A program made the translations under genes and the position numbers. From positions 1,488,001 through 1,552,000 of the forward strand of contig NZ_MTZV01000006.1 in assembly GCF_002362315.1 (NCBI RefSeq): a DNA stretch of 64,000 nucleotides. Direction: 5' to 3'. Below are positions 19,575-28,660 of the stretch, piece by piece. Position 1 is the stretch's first letter. Each line of letters starts with the position of its first letter. The stretch is from Paraburkholderia acidicola (lineage in GTDB: Bacteria; Pseudomonadota; Gammaproteobacteria; Burkholderiales; Burkholderiaceae). The notes beneath the pieces were generated by a model. That model did no database searches and was not told the origin of the DNA. It saw only the letters and a program-made list of their open reading frames with translations.

Positions 19575-20444
19575 TCAACCGATCCGTTCGCTGACGGCCG
19601 CCGCCGCGAGCGCCTGCATCGGGCGGCGTAGCGCGGCATCGAAGGGATTCGTCTGCGGGCCAATCGCATCGGCCTGGCGCCGCAACAGTTCGACGACCAT
19701 CGGCAGGCGGTCGTCACCGAGCCGCGACGCGAGCGTACCGACGCTGAGCGCCGCCACCGCGATACCGTTGCGATCGAGCACCGGCACCGCCACCCCCGCC
19801 ATCCCGTCGAGCACACCGCTGCTGCGACCCGCGTAGCCAAGCTGCCGCACGCGCTCGATCTCCGTGCGCAGATAGACCTCGTCCAGCACACCATAGCCGC
19901 GAATACGCGGGACATTGAAGCGGATGATTTCTTCGCGTTCCGCTTCCGGCAGAAACGCGAGGATCGCGAGGCTGCCCTGACCGACACCAAGCGCGACCCG
20001 TCCGCCGATGTCGCCGGTAAACGAGCGGATCGGGAACGGCCCTTCGCACAGATCGACGCACACCGCGTCGAACCCGTTCTTCGCGAGCAGGAAGATCGTG
20101 TCGCCAAGACTCGCGCACAGACGCAGCAGCGCGGGCCGGCAAAGCGTACGCAGGCCGTTGGGGTTGCCAGCCTGCGCCGCGAGCGCGAAGAAGTCGACGC
20201 TCAGGCGGTACAGCTTCGATTGCTCGTCCTGCTCGACCATCCCTTCGACGATCAGTGTCTGCAGGATGCGATGCACGGTGCCCTGCGTGAGGCCGACCGT
20301 CTTTGCGAGCCGTGTCACGCGTGCGCCATCCTGCTGCATACCCGCGAGCGCGCGCAGTACCGCGAACGCCCGCGCCAGCATGCCGGTGCCTGGCGTGCTG
20401 GCGGAACCCGGCGCGGGATCGTCGTCATGAACGGTAGTGATCAT
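19575..20444 (-). CDS. IclR-family regulator
   Basis: 289 residues. N-terminal winged helix (about 22-85, VTRLAKTVGLTQGTVHRILQTLIVEG) and the IclR effector domain (about 95-280, with LPEAEREEIIRFNVPRIRGYGVLDEVYLRTEIERVRQLGYAG and GMAGVAVPVLDRNG). The family regulates aromatic, acetate and amino-acid catabolism by binding metabolites. It is divergent from the ABC/oxidase operon, and the 302-bp spacer is full of matching inverted repeats, so it is almost certainly the operon's regulator. Confidence 0.94.
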   Translation of the reverse strand: MITTVHDDDPAPGSASTPGTGMLARAFAVLRALAGMQQDGARVTRLAKTVGLTQGTVHRILQTLIVEGMVEQDEQSKLYRLSVDFFALAAQAGNPNGLRTLCRPALLRLCASLGDTIFLLAKNGFDAVCVDLCEGPFPIRSFTGDIGGRVALGVGQGSLAILAFLPEAEREEIIRFNVPRIRGYGVLDEVYLRTEIERVRQLGYAGRSSGVLDGMAGVAVPVLDRNGIAVAALSVGTLASRLGDDRLPMVVELLRRQADAIGPQTNPFDAALRRPMQALAAAAVSERIG

Positions 20445-20457
20445 CGAGTTTCCTTCA

Positions 20458-20658
20458 AATTGATTCCATTCAGCGGAAGATTAGCACGGGTTCGATTCGT
20501 TATCAGAATGCCTGTCTGCGCCTTTGTATCGGCACAAATTCGTCAATATCAGGGATTACGCGCACATCCTCGAATGGAATCAATTCAACCCCGCATGGCA
20601 AATATATTCCATTTAATGGAATTATTTTCGTTTTTATATCGTTTGATGGAATATCAAA
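20458..20658. promoter_or_regulatory. Multi-site operator region for the IclR regulator
   Basis: Three related elements: (1) AATTGATTCCATT at 20458-20470, continuing as TTCC-N7-GGAA, and its exact reverse complement AATGGAATCAATT at 20573-20585; (2) a perfect 17-bp palindrome ATTCCATTTAATGGAAT at 20606-20622; (3) TTTGAT-N5-ATCAAA at 20642-20658, which contains another TGGAAT. The shared half-site is ATTCC/GGAAT. Confidence 0.75.
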
Positions 20659-20688
20659 TTGACGCTGCATAATTTGGCTGGCTAGAGT
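20659..20688 (+). promoter_or_regulatory. Candidate promoter of the ABC/oxidase operon
   Basis: TTGACG (20659-20664), 18-bp spacer, TAGAGT (20683-20688). The -35 directly abuts the TTTGAT/ATCAAA palindrome, so regulator binding would contact or block polymerase. Confidence 0.55.
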
Positions 20689-20746
20689 CGGCTTCATCCG
20701 AGCCATCACGGACTCATCGGGTGCGCGCTCACCCAAAGGCCACGCC

Positions 20747-21838
20747 ATGTCGTTCCTCACACTCACGGACCTGACGAAGTCGTTCGGCGATCTGCATGCG
20801 GTCGCCGACGTGAACCTGTCGGTCGAAAAGGGCGAGTTCGTGTCGCTGCTCGGGCCATCGGGTTGCGGCAAGACCACGACGCTGCAGATGATCGCGGGGT
20901 TCGTCGACGTGACGCGCGGCCGCATCACGCTCGACGGCCGCGACATCACGCAGATGAAGCCGAACCGGCGCGGCCTCGGCGTCGTGTTCCAGAGCTACGC
21001 GCTGTTTCCGCATATGAGCGTCGCGGAAAACGTCGGCTTCGGACTCGAGATGCGCGGCATCGACAAGGCCGAACGTAAGGAGCGAATTCGCGAGACGCTC
21101 GCGCTCGTGCGGCTCGATACGCTCGCGCATCGCTTTCCGCGCGAACTGTCGGGCGGACAGCGGCAACGTGTAGCGATTGCCCGCGCGATCGTCATCGCGC
21201 CGCCGGTGCTGCTGCTCGACGAACCGATGTCGAATCTCGACGCGAAGTTGCGCGAGGACATGCAGTTCGAACTGCGCGCGATCCAGCGCAAGGTCGGCAC
21301 GACGACGATCATGGTCACACACGATCAGTCCGAAGCGCTGTCGATCAGCGATCGCGTTGTCGTGATGGAAGCAGGACGCATCACACAGATCGATACGCCG
21401 TATCACGCATACGAGCGCCCCGAGAATCTGTTCGTGTCGCAGTTCATCGGCAAGGCCAACATGCTGCCGGGCAAGGTCGTGAGCCGCGACGGCGAAGCGA
21501 TCCGTATCGACCTCGGCCACGATCTCGCCGAAACCGGACGCACGGCGCAACTGCCGCTACGTGAACGCGAGATCGATGTCGGCGATGCCGTCACGCTGTG
21601 CATCCGTCCGGAAAAGTTACGGCTGTGCGCACCAGGCACCGGCAGGCTGTCGGCCACCGTGACGAGCCGGTTTTTCCTCGGTAGCCAGTGGCTGTATCGG
21701 GTCGACAGCAAGCTTGGCGAAGTGCTCGTGTGTTGTCAGAACGAAGGCACCGAGCCGCTCGCGGAAGGCGCACCGGTCGGCGTCGACTGGAATAGCGAAG
21801 CGATCCGTTTTATTCAGCGGGATGCGCATCATGGCTAG
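20747..21838 (+). CDS. Spermidine/putrescine-type ABC transporter ATPase
   Basis: 363 residues; PotA/FbpC-like importer ATPase. Walker A GPSGCGKTT (36-44), signature LSGGQRQR, Walker B VLLLDEPMSNLDAKLR and VTHDQSEAL are intact, with a C-terminal TOBE regulatory domain (about 285-360). First gene of a seven-gene operon with two permeases, a three-subunit oxidase and a binding protein. The substrate is probably a cationic or opine-like amino compound, inferred from the companion oxidase. Confidence 0.94.
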   Translation: MSFLTLTDLTKSFGDLHAVADVNLSVEKGEFVSLLGPSGCGKTTTLQMIAGFVDVTRGRITLDGRDITQMKPNRRGLGVVFQSYALFPHMSVAENVGFGLEMRGIDKAERKERIRETLALVRLDTLAHRFPRELSGGQRQRVAIARAIVIAPPVLLLDEPMSNLDAKLREDMQFELRAIQRKVGTTTIMVTHDQSEALSISDRVVVMEAGRITQIDTPYHAYERPENLFVSQFIGKANMLPGKVVSRDGEAIRIDLGHDLAETGRTAQLPLREREIDVGDAVTLCIRPEKLRLCAPGTGRLSATVTSRFFLGSQWLYRVDSKLGEVLVCCQNEGTEPLAEGAPVGVDWNSEAIRFIQRDAHHG

Positions 21839-22730
21839 CGCACTGCCTGTTACCCGCCGCGCTGCGGCAGCGCGCGCACCGTGGCACGCGTACCTGCCGC
21901 TGTGGCTGATGTGCGCGCCGGCCTTCGCGCTGTTTGCGGTGCTCGTCCTCGTGCCGCTCGCGATGACGCTTGTTCTCACCTTCTATCGTTTCGATCCGGC
22001 CAGCGGCCCGATCGCCGCGTTCCAGTTCGGCAACTACGCGGAAGTGCTGACGTCGTCGTATTTCCACACAATCTTCGCGCGGACCTTCGGCATCGCCGTG
22101 TTGACTACCGCGCTGTGCATCGCGATCGGCACGCCCGAAGCGTACGTGCTGTCGCGCATGCGCGACCCGTGGCGTTCGCTGTTTCTGCTGGTGATTCTCG
22201 CGCCACTGCTGGTGTCGGTGGTGGTGCGCGCGTTCGGCTGGAGCATGCTGCTCAACACCGACGGGCTCGTCAATCATGCGCTCGGCGCGTTCGGTCTTGG
22301 CCCGTACAAGCTCGAGTACACGACGTTCGCTATCGTCATTGCGCTCGTTCACGTGATGTTGCCGTTCATGGTGATCCCCGTCTGGACCGCGCTGCAAAAG
22401 CTCGATCCGCAGACCGAGAACGCCGCGCTGTCGCTGATGGCGTCGCCCGCTACGACCTTGCGCCGCATCGTGCTGCCGCAACTGATGCCCGGCATCCTGT
22501 CGGGCAGCCTGATGGTGTTCGGTCTGTCGGCCAGTGCGTTTGCGATTCCGGGTCTGCTCGGCGGGCGTCGCTTGAAGGTTGCAGCAACCGCCGTCTATGA
22601 CGAATTCCTCAGCTCGCTGAACTGGCCGCTCGGCGCGACGATCGCGCTGTTGCTGCTGGCCGCGAATCTCGTCGTGATGCTGACGTACTACCGCGTACTC
22701 GAACGCCGCTACGCGCGCAGTATCGGCTAG
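21831..22730 (+). CDS. ABC transporter permease (PotB type)
   Basis: 299 residues, six predicted helices, BPD_transp_1 fold with EAA loop AALSLMASPATTLRRIVLPQLMPG. The start ATG at 21831 overlaps the ATPase stop by 8 bp; an upstream frame extension lies inside the ATPase gene and is rejected. Forms the inner-membrane channel with the next product. Confidence 0.93.
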   Translation: MASALPVTRRAAAARAPWHAYLPLWLMCAPAFALFAVLVLVPLAMTLVLTFYRFDPASGPIAAFQFGNYAEVLTSSYFHTIFARTFGIAVLTTALCIAIGTPEAYVLSRMRDPWRSLFLLVILAPLLVSVVVRAFGWSMLLNTDGLVNHALGAFGLGPYKLEYTTFAIVIALVHVMLPFMVIPVWTALQKLDPQTENAALSLMASPATTLRRIVLPQLMPGILSGSLMVFGLSASAFAIPGLLGGRRLKVAATAVYDEFLSSLNWPLGATIALLLLAANLVVMLTYYRVLERRYARSIG

Positions 22731-22739
22731 GAGCCCACG

Positions 22740-23534
22740 ATGAGAAAGAACGGTCCGCTCGCCCTCGCCTTCCATACGCTCGTCATCCTGTTCGTGCTCG
22801 CGCCGCTCGCAATCGTCGTGCTGGTTGCGTTCACGCCCGATGAAACGTTGACGCTGCCCACGCACGGCTTCTCGCTGCGCTGGTTCCGCGCAATTCTCGA
22901 TTATCCCGACTTCGTCAGTGCGTTTTTTAACAGCCTTAAGCTTGCGTTCGCGTCGGCCACGTTGTCGCTGATCGTTGCGTTGCCTGCGGGGCTGGCCATT
23001 GGTCGTGCGCGTTTTCCAGGGCGCAGCTTTCTGAACGGTCTGCTGCTGTCGCCACTGGTCATTCCAGGGCTCGTGCTCGGTATCGCATTGCTGCGGTTCT
23101 TTGCACTGGTCGGTGCAACCGGTTCGTTCGCATGGCTCGTACTCGCGCATATGGTGATCATCACGCCATTCGTCATGCGCCTCGTGCTTGCCTCGGTGAG
23201 CGGTCTCGATCGCAGCATCGAACATACGGCGCAGTCGCTCGGCGCCGACGCGTGGACGGCTTTCCGCCGCGTCACGCTACCGATGATCCTGCCCGGCATC
23301 ACCGGCGGCTGGTTGCTCGCGTTTATCAACAGCTTCGACGAGCTGACGATGTCGATCTTCGTGACGTCACCGCAAACGGTCACGTTGCCGGTGCGCATGT
23401 ACATGTACGCGACGGAATCGATCGATCCGATGATGGCATCCGTCTCGGCGCTCGTGATCTTCATTACCGCAGGCGCGATGCTGTTGCTCGATCGCGTGTA
23501 CGGACTCAACCGCATTCTGATCGGCCAGCATTGA
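22740..23534 (+). CDS. ABC transporter permease (PotC type)
   Basis: 264 residues, six predicted helices; EAA loop HTAQSLGADAWTAFRRVTLPMILPG. GGAG precedes the ATG. The stop codon overlaps the next start (TGATG), tying the transporter to the oxidase genes in one translationally coupled run. Confidence 0.93.
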   Translation: MRKNGPLALAFHTLVILFVLAPLAIVVLVAFTPDETLTLPTHGFSLRWFRAILDYPDFVSAFFNSLKLAFASATLSLIVALPAGLAIGRARFPGRSFLNGLLLSPLVIPGLVLGIALLRFFALVGATGSFAWLVLAHMVIITPFVMRLVLASVSGLDRSIEHTAQSLGADAWTAFRRVTLPMILPGITGGWLLAFINSFDELTMSIFVTSPQTVTLPVRMYMYATESIDPMMASVSALVIFITAGAMLLLDRVYGLNRILIGQH

Positions 23535-23881
23535 TGTCTTCTTCCGATTCGCATTCATTCGATCCTCAAGCGGCCGGCGCGCAGTTCGTCAGGCTCGCCG
23601 AAACGCAGCGCGCGCCGCTTGCGTTCGTGCTCGATGGGCGGCCCGTTGTGGCACTCGCCGGCGATACCGTTCTCACCGCAATCCTCACGCAACAGCGCAG
23701 CGTGCGGGCGAGCGAATTCAGCGGCGAACCGCGTGCGGGTTTTTGCCTGATCGGCGCGTGCCAGGATTGCTGGGTCCGTACCGAAGACGGCACACGCATT
23801 CGCGCGTGCTCGACGCAGATTGCCGACGGTATGCGTATCGTCACGCGTGCGCTGGCCGGTCTGCCTGGAGCCGACCAATGA
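23534..23881 (+). CDS. [2Fe-2S] small subunit of an amino-compound oxidase (HcnA-like)
   Basis: 115 residues with a Fer2_4-type fold. Cys71, Cys76, Cys79 and Cys92 (C-x4-C-x2-C-x12-C) are the expected cluster ligands. The same small subunit occurs in hydrogen-cyanide synthase (HcnA), opine oxidases and D-hydroxyproline dehydrogenases. It would pass electrons from the flavin subunits toward the respiratory chain or an acceptor. Overlaps its neighbours on both sides (TGATG and ATGA), showing a tightly coupled complex. Confidence 0.92.
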   Translation: MSSSDSHSFDPQAAGAQFVRLAETQRAPLAFVLDGRPVVALAGDTVLTAILTQQRSVRASEFSGEPRAGFCLIGACQDCWVRTEDGTRIRACSTQIADGMRIVTRALAGLPGADQ

Positions 23882-25317
23882 CGCACGACGACGCTCGCAT
23901 CGTGATCGTCGGAGCCGGGCCGGCTGGCGTGCGCGCCGCACAGACGCTCGTCGCCGCGGGACTGTCGCCGGTGGTGATCGACGAGAACGCGCGCTGGGGT
24001 GGTCAGATCTATCGGCAGCCGCCGGCTGATGCCGCGTTCGTTCGCTCGAAAACCACGCTGTACGGCTTCGAAGCGCGCAAAGCCGACGCGCTGCACACGA
24101 CGATGGCAGCGCTGTTACCGCAGCTCGACTACCGGCCGGACACGCTCGCATGGTCCTGCGAACCTGGCTACCTCGATACGCTGCACGCAGGCCGCGAAGC
24201 ACGTGTGCCGTTCTCACATCTGATCATCGCAAGCGGCGCAACTGATCGCGTGCTGCCGGTGCCGGGCTGGACGCTGCCCGGCGTCTATACGCTCGGTGGC
24301 GCGCAGGTCGCCTTGAAAGCGCAGGGTTGCGCGATCGGTCGACGTGTCGTGCTCGCGGGTACGGGGCCGCTGCTGTACCTCGTCGCGTATCAATACGCGA
24401 AGGCCGGTGCGCAGATCGCCGCCGTGCTCGACACGAGCAGCTGGTCGCAACAGATCGCAGCAGCACCGCGGCTCGCGCGCCTGCCATCGACTTTCGCGAA
24501 AGGGCTCTACTACGTCGGTTGGCTGAAGGCGCATGGGGTGCGGATCGAACGCGGTGTGACGCTCGATGGCATTGATGGCGAACGCTTCGTTACGGGTATT
24601 GCGTGGCGACGCGACGGGGGTCCTGCCGCTGCTGTTCAGACGCTAGCGTGCGACGCCGTCGGCATCGGCTTCGGCCTGCGGCCCGAGACACAGCTCGCGG
24701 ATCTCGCCGGTTGCCGCTTCCGCTTCGACACACTCAATCGCTGCTGGCTACCGGAACTCGATGACGCTGGCCGCAGCTCGGTGCGCGGCATCTATCTGGC
24801 CGGCGATGGCGCGGGCATTGCCGGTGCCGATGCAGCCGAAGCAGCGGGACGTCGCACGGCACTCGCCCTGCTCGACGATCTTGGCATCGCGCATCCGCGC
24901 ATTAACGGTCAACCGGATGCCGCACAACTCGCACGCAAGCTGCGACGCATCGCTGTGTTTCGTAGCGGCATCGAGGCTGCGTTCGCGCCGCCCGCAGGCT
25001 GCACGTCGCGCTGGCCCGACAGCATGACCGTATGCCGTTGCGAAGAGATCGACGCAGGTACGTTGCGCCAATGCATTCGTGCAGGCGACGCCGTCGAGAT
25101 CAATCGTCTGAAAGCATTGACGCGTGTCGGCATGGGTCGCTGCCAGGGACGTATGTGCGGTGAAGCTGCTGCCGCGCTGCTCAGCGAGGAAACTGGCTTA
25201 CCGCTCGAAGCTGTCGGCCGCGTGCGCGGTCAGGCGCCGATCAAGCCGATTCCGATGTCGCCCGCGTTGTACACGGAAGGCGTAACGGCAATCCCCGAAG
25301 AGGCCCGCGATGAATGA
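23878..25317 (+). CDS. FAD/NAD(P)-binding oxidase subunit with BFD-like [2Fe-2S] domain (HcnB-like)
   Basis: 479 residues. Pyridine-nucleotide-disulfide-oxidoreductase fold with GAGPAG (12-17) and a second dinucleotide motif AGTGPLLYLV (160-169). The C-terminal bacterioferritin-ferredoxin-like domain has Cys386, Cys388, Cys422 and Cys427 (CRC...CQGRMC). This is the large alpha subunit of the HcnABC/opine-oxidase class. The start at 23878 overlaps the small-subunit stop; an earlier in-frame codon lies within that gene and is rejected. Confidence 0.93.
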   Translation: MTHDDARIVIVGAGPAGVRAAQTLVAAGLSPVVIDENARWGGQIYRQPPADAAFVRSKTTLYGFEARKADALHTTMAALLPQLDYRPDTLAWSCEPGYLDTLHAGREARVPFSHLIIASGATDRVLPVPGWTLPGVYTLGGAQVALKAQGCAIGRRVVLAGTGPLLYLVAYQYAKAGAQIAAVLDTSSWSQQIAAAPRLARLPSTFAKGLYYVGWLKAHGVRIERGVTLDGIDGERFVTGIAWRRDGGPAAAVQTLACDAVGIGFGLRPETQLADLAGCRFRFDTLNRCWLPELDDAGRSSVRGIYLAGDGAGIAGADAAEAAGRRTALALLDDLGIAHPRINGQPDAAQLARKLRRIAVFRSGIEAAFAPPAGCTSRWPDSMTVCRCEEIDAGTLRQCIRAGDAVEINRLKALTRVGMGRCQGRMCGEAAAALLSEETGLPLEAVGRVRGQAPIKPIPMSPALYTEGVTAIPEEARDE

Positions 25318-26479
25318 GTCTCTGCACTACGACGTGGCGATTGCGGGCGGCGGGCTGGTCGGTGCATCGGCAGCGCTCGCGCTTGCGCAACGAGGACTAC
25401 GCGTCGGGTTGTTCGAGCGGCGCTTTTGCGGCGCGCAGGCAAGCGGTGTCAACTACGGTGGCGTGCGCTGTCAGGGGCGCCCTGCCGAACAGTTGCCGCT
25501 CGCGCTGCGCGCACGCCGTGTGTGGGACCGGCTGCCGGAACTGCTCGGCATCGATGGAGAATTTGTCGTGTCCGGGCATCTGCGGCTTGCGCGCAGCGAG
25601 GACGATTTCGCCGCGCTCGAAGCCTATGCCACGCTCGCACGCGAGCATGGTCTCGATCTGCAACTGATTGCTGGCGATACCTTTCGCCAGCGCTACCCGT
25701 GGCTCGGCCGTGCGGCGCTGGGTGGCTCGCTCTGCGCCACCGACGGCCACGCGAATCCACGGCTCGTATCGCCCGCATTCGCGCGTGCAGCTCGCGCCGC
25801 TGGCGCGGACGTCCGCGAACACACCGCACTCGACGACATCGAGCACGATGGCACGCGCTTCCAGCTACGTGCCGGCAACCTGCATGCAAGCGCCGACTGG
25901 CTGATCAATTCGGCCGGCGCGTGGGCGAATACGATTGCCGGCCGCTTCGGCGAAACGGTGCCGATGCAACCGATCTACCCGAACATGTGGGTCACCGAGC
26001 CACTACCCCCGTTCATCACCCACAACCTCGGCGTGTACGGCGGTGGCATCTACGCGCGCCAGGTTGCACGCGGCAACTGCGTGATCGGCGGTGGCCGCGG
26101 ACACGGCGACGGCGAATATGGCCAGCCTTCCACCGAAACGACGCGCGCCGTGATGCGCGACGCGTGCGCGCTGCTGCCTGCGCTGCGCGATGCGCTGCTG
26201 ATCCGCACGTGGAGCGGTGTCGAAGGCTGCACGCCAGATCACAACCCGGTGATCGGTGCGAGCGGTACTGTTCCGCGTCTGCTGCATGCGTTCGGCTTTT
26301 CCGGCGGCGGCTTTCTGCTGGCGCCGGGTGTCGGCGAAGTGCTGGCGGACCTGATCGTCGACGGTACGACTGCAACGCCGCTCGATGCGTTTGCGATCAA
26401 TCGCTTTGCGCCGCCTTCCCTATCGCCCGACGCAGTGAATACCGTGGCGCAGCCTGTTCCGTCTGTCCATCGTCAATGA
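25310..26479 (+). CDS. DAO-family FAD oxidoreductase subunit (HcnC-like)
   Basis: 389 residues of the D-amino-acid-oxidase/glycine-oxidase fold. N-terminal FAD motif AGGGLVGASAALALAQRG (about 10-27), and C-terminal GFSGGGFLLAPGVGEVLADLI that closes the flavin site. It is the catalytic C-N-bond oxidising subunit of the three-part complex. The substrate is inferred to be an imino acid, D-amino acid or opine. Overlaps the alpha subunit by 8 bp. Confidence 0.93.
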   Translation: MNESLHYDVAIAGGGLVGASAALALAQRGLRVGLFERRFCGAQASGVNYGGVRCQGRPAEQLPLALRARRVWDRLPELLGIDGEFVVSGHLRLARSEDDFAALEAYATLAREHGLDLQLIAGDTFRQRYPWLGRAALGGSLCATDGHANPRLVSPAFARAARAAGADVREHTALDDIEHDGTRFQLRAGNLHASADWLINSAGAWANTIAGRFGETVPMQPIYPNMWVTEPLPPFITHNLGVYGGGIYARQVARGNCVIGGGRGHGDGEYGQPSTETTRAVMRDACALLPALRDALLIRTWSGVEGCTPDHNPVIGASGTVPRLLHAFGFSGGGFLLAPGVGEVLADLIVDGTTATPLDAFAINRFAPPSLSPDAVNTVAQPVPSVHRQ

Positions 26480-26490
26480 GGAGACCTTCC

Positions 26491-27537
26491 ATGAAACTGT
26501 CTGCAACGATCGCGGCCGCTGCCGCGTTATGTCTGTGCACAGCAGCCGCGCCCGCGTGGTCACAAAGCAAGACGATTTACATCGGCATGAACGGCGGCCC
26601 GATGGAAAAGGCTTATACGAGCCAGGTGCTGCCCGACTTCGAGAAAACGAACAACGTCAAGGTCGTGGTGGTGCCGGGTACCTCGTCGGATGTGCTCGCC
26701 AAACTACTCGCGAATCGCAACAGCCCGCAGATTCACGTCGCCTTCCTCGACGACGGTGTGATGTCGCGCGCAGTCAGCATGGGCGTGTGCCAGAAGCTCG
26801 ATGATGCGCCGGTGCTCAAGGAGCTGTATCCGTTCGCGCGCATGAAGGGCGATGTCGGCGCGGGTGTTCAGCTCGGCATGACGGGCATCGCGTACAACAA
26901 GAAACTGTTCGCCGAAAAAGGCTGGGCGCCGCCGACGTCATGGATGGACTTCGCCGATCCGAAGTACAAGGGCAAGGTGGTGTTCCAGTCGGCGTCGAGC
27001 AGCACGTTCGGGCTGCACGGCTTTCTCGCGATCAACCGTTTGCTTGGCGGTAGCGAGCAGAATGTCGAGCCCGGCTTCACGAAGTGGGCAACGACCGTTG
27101 GGCCGAATGTCGTCGAGTACATTCCGAACTCGGCGAAAATTTCGGAAATGGTGCAGACCGGCGAAGCAGGATTGTTCCCGCTCACGCCGACGGCAGTCAG
27201 CGACCTGCAGGACAAAGGCATTCCGGTGGCTTACGTGAATCCGAAGGAAGGTCCGGTGTTACTGCTGGTGGATGTGTGCGTCGTCAACCACAACCCGGAC
27301 CCGCAGCTCGCGCAGAAGCTCGCGCAGTTCCTGCTGTCCGCACCGGCGCAAACCAAAGCCGCCGAAGCGGGCAAGCAGATCCCGACCAACCGCCTCGCGA
27401 AGATGCCCGCGCCGATGCAGCAGAGTCTCGGCAATCTCGACGATCTGGTGCGCAAGGTGACGGTGGTGGACTGGGACACGATCAACGCGCATCGCGCGCA
27501 GTGGGATACGCGCTGGAATCGCGAGATCGAACGTTGA
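26491..27537 (+). CDS. ABC transporter substrate-binding protein (PotD/Fbp type)
   Basis: 348 residues with a clear Sec signal (1-24, MKLSATIAAAAALCLCTAAAPAWS). The SBP_bac_1/8-type domain has KTIYIGMNGGPMEKAYTSQVLPDFEKTNNVKV and GVQLGMTGIAYNKKLF. GAGGAG upstream fixes the ATG at 26491; the same frame runs open for 1 kb upstream across the DAO gene, which is an artefact of GC-rich DNA. It delivers the substrate to the permease pair and is the last gene of the operon, followed by a strong terminator. Confidence 0.94.
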   Translation: MKLSATIAAAAALCLCTAAAPAWSQSKTIYIGMNGGPMEKAYTSQVLPDFEKTNNVKVVVVPGTSSDVLAKLLANRNSPQIHVAFLDDGVMSRAVSMGVCQKLDDAPVLKELYPFARMKGDVGAGVQLGMTGIAYNKKLFAEKGWAPPTSWMDFADPKYKGKVVFQSASSSTFGLHGFLAINRLLGGSEQNVEPGFTKWATTVGPNVVEYIPNSAKISEMVQTGEAGLFPLTPTAVSDLQDKGIPVAYVNPKEGPVLLLVDVCVVNHNPDPQLAQKLAQFLLSAPAQTKAAEAGKQIPTNRLAKMPAPMQQSLGNLDDLVRKVTVVDWDTINAHRAQWDTRWNREIER

Positions 27538-27543
27538 GGTTCG

Positions 27544-27580
27544 CGTGCGTGCAGGGTTGGACCTGCACGCACGGTGTTTC
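27544..27580. terminator. Bidirectional terminator
   Basis: Perfect 12-bp arms CGTGCGTGCAGG (27544-27555) and CCTGCACGCACG (27562-27573) with a 6-base loop, between convergent genes; GTGTTTCTGT follows on the plus strand. Confidence 0.8.
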
Positions 27581-27583
27581 TGT

Positions 27584-28519
27584 CTATGCGCCGCGGGCTT
27601 CGCGTGCCGCGTAGGCTTTCAGATGGCTGTATGCGATGCGCAGTAGCGACAATGCATCGCCCTGCTGCGCATCGCCGCCGCGCGCGATCAGGTCGCCGAG
27701 AATGTGATCGGCTTCCGTCGGCGCGTGATTCTCGACATCGCGCATCATCGAGGCCGTCATCGGCGAGCCCTCAGTGAACAGCACGGCGTTGGCGCGGCCT
27801 TCGAACGCGTCGCCGACCGGATGACCGTTGTGCGCCGACACCGCGCGCGCTTCGGCGAGTATTCCTTCAATCAACTTGCGCCCGTCCGGTGTCGAGAGGA
27901 TATCGCCGACCGCCGCCCGATATAGACACGTACTGGCTGCGAGCGAAGCGAGGAACACCCACTTTTCCCACATCTGCTGCAACACGTTGTCGGCGGGCTT
28001 CGCATCGAAACCGGCGCCTTCCAGTTGCGCGGCGATCGCACGCACGCGTTCGCTCGAGCCACCTGCTAGTTCGCCGAATGTCATCGCGTGCATGTCGTTC
28101 AGGTGCACGATCTCGCGTGCGGCGTTCAGCGTCGCAGCAATCACGCACTGGCCGCCGAGTACGCGCGACGCGCCGAATTTCTGTGTGAGCACGTCGATGT
28201 GGCGCATGCCGTTTAGCAGCGGCAAAATCGCCGTGTTCGGGCCGACAGCGGGTGCAAACGAAGCGATCGCATCGTCTAGATGGTAGGCCTTGCAACTGAG
28301 CAGCACGACATCGAATGGCTCAGTGATGCCGTCGGCGAGTACCGTCTTCACGTCGCGCAACGTTGCATCGCCGCGCGGACTGCGGATCACGAGACCCGCC
28401 TCCTTCAGTTGCGCCGCGCGTGCGGGCCGCACAAGAAACGTCACGTCGCGCCCCGCCTGCACCAGACGTCCGCCGAAATACCCACCGACTGCCCCCGCCC
28501 CCACTACGAGAATACGCAT
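27584..28519 (-). CDS. 2-Dehydropantoate 2-reductase-family enzyme (ApbA/PanE)
   Basis: 311 residues with both PanE domains. NADP-binding GAGAVGGYFGG (7-17), LLNGMRHIDVL and the catalytic-lysine block WEKWVFLAS are present. True PanE reduces ketopantoate for coenzyme A, but many paralogues act on other 2-keto acids. The catabolic setting (opine-like oxidase, ornithine-cyclodeaminase homologue) favours a 2-keto-acid reductase. GGAGGG lies upstream of the ATG. Confidence 0.9.
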   Translation of the reverse strand: MRILVVGAGAVGGYFGGRLVQAGRDVTFLVRPARAAQLKEAGLVIRSPRGDATLRDVKTVLADGITEPFDVVLLSCKAYHLDDAIASFAPAVGPNTAILPLLNGMRHIDVLTQKFGASRVLGGQCVIAATLNAAREIVHLNDMHAMTFGELAGGSSERVRAIAAQLEGAGFDAKPADNVLQQMWEKWVFLASLAASTCLYRAAVGDILSTPDGRKLIEGILAEARAVSAHNGHPVGDAFEGRANAVLFTEGSPMTASMMRDVENHAPTEADHILGDLIARGGDAQQGDALSLLRIAYSHLKAYAAREARGA

Positions 28520-28660
28520 CGCCCTACCCTCCAGTCTGTCCGGTCAACGGCACGACGCCCCTTGCGTGTGCCGCGAGTACGGTGACTGTAGCAAGGATTG
28601 GGGTTTTGCATCGGCAGATGCGCAGGGCTGCGGGAGTGGCACAACGATGCTGGCTTACGG

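Noticed and set aside
21810..23225. 471-codon antisense frame over two permease genes
   Set aside because: Extremely rich in Arg, Gln, His and Glu, with no fold; mirrors codon bias of the permeases.
25426..26490. Long upstream extension of the substrate-binding protein
   Set aside because: It would place a Sec signal peptide in the middle of the protein and overlaps the DAO gene entirely.
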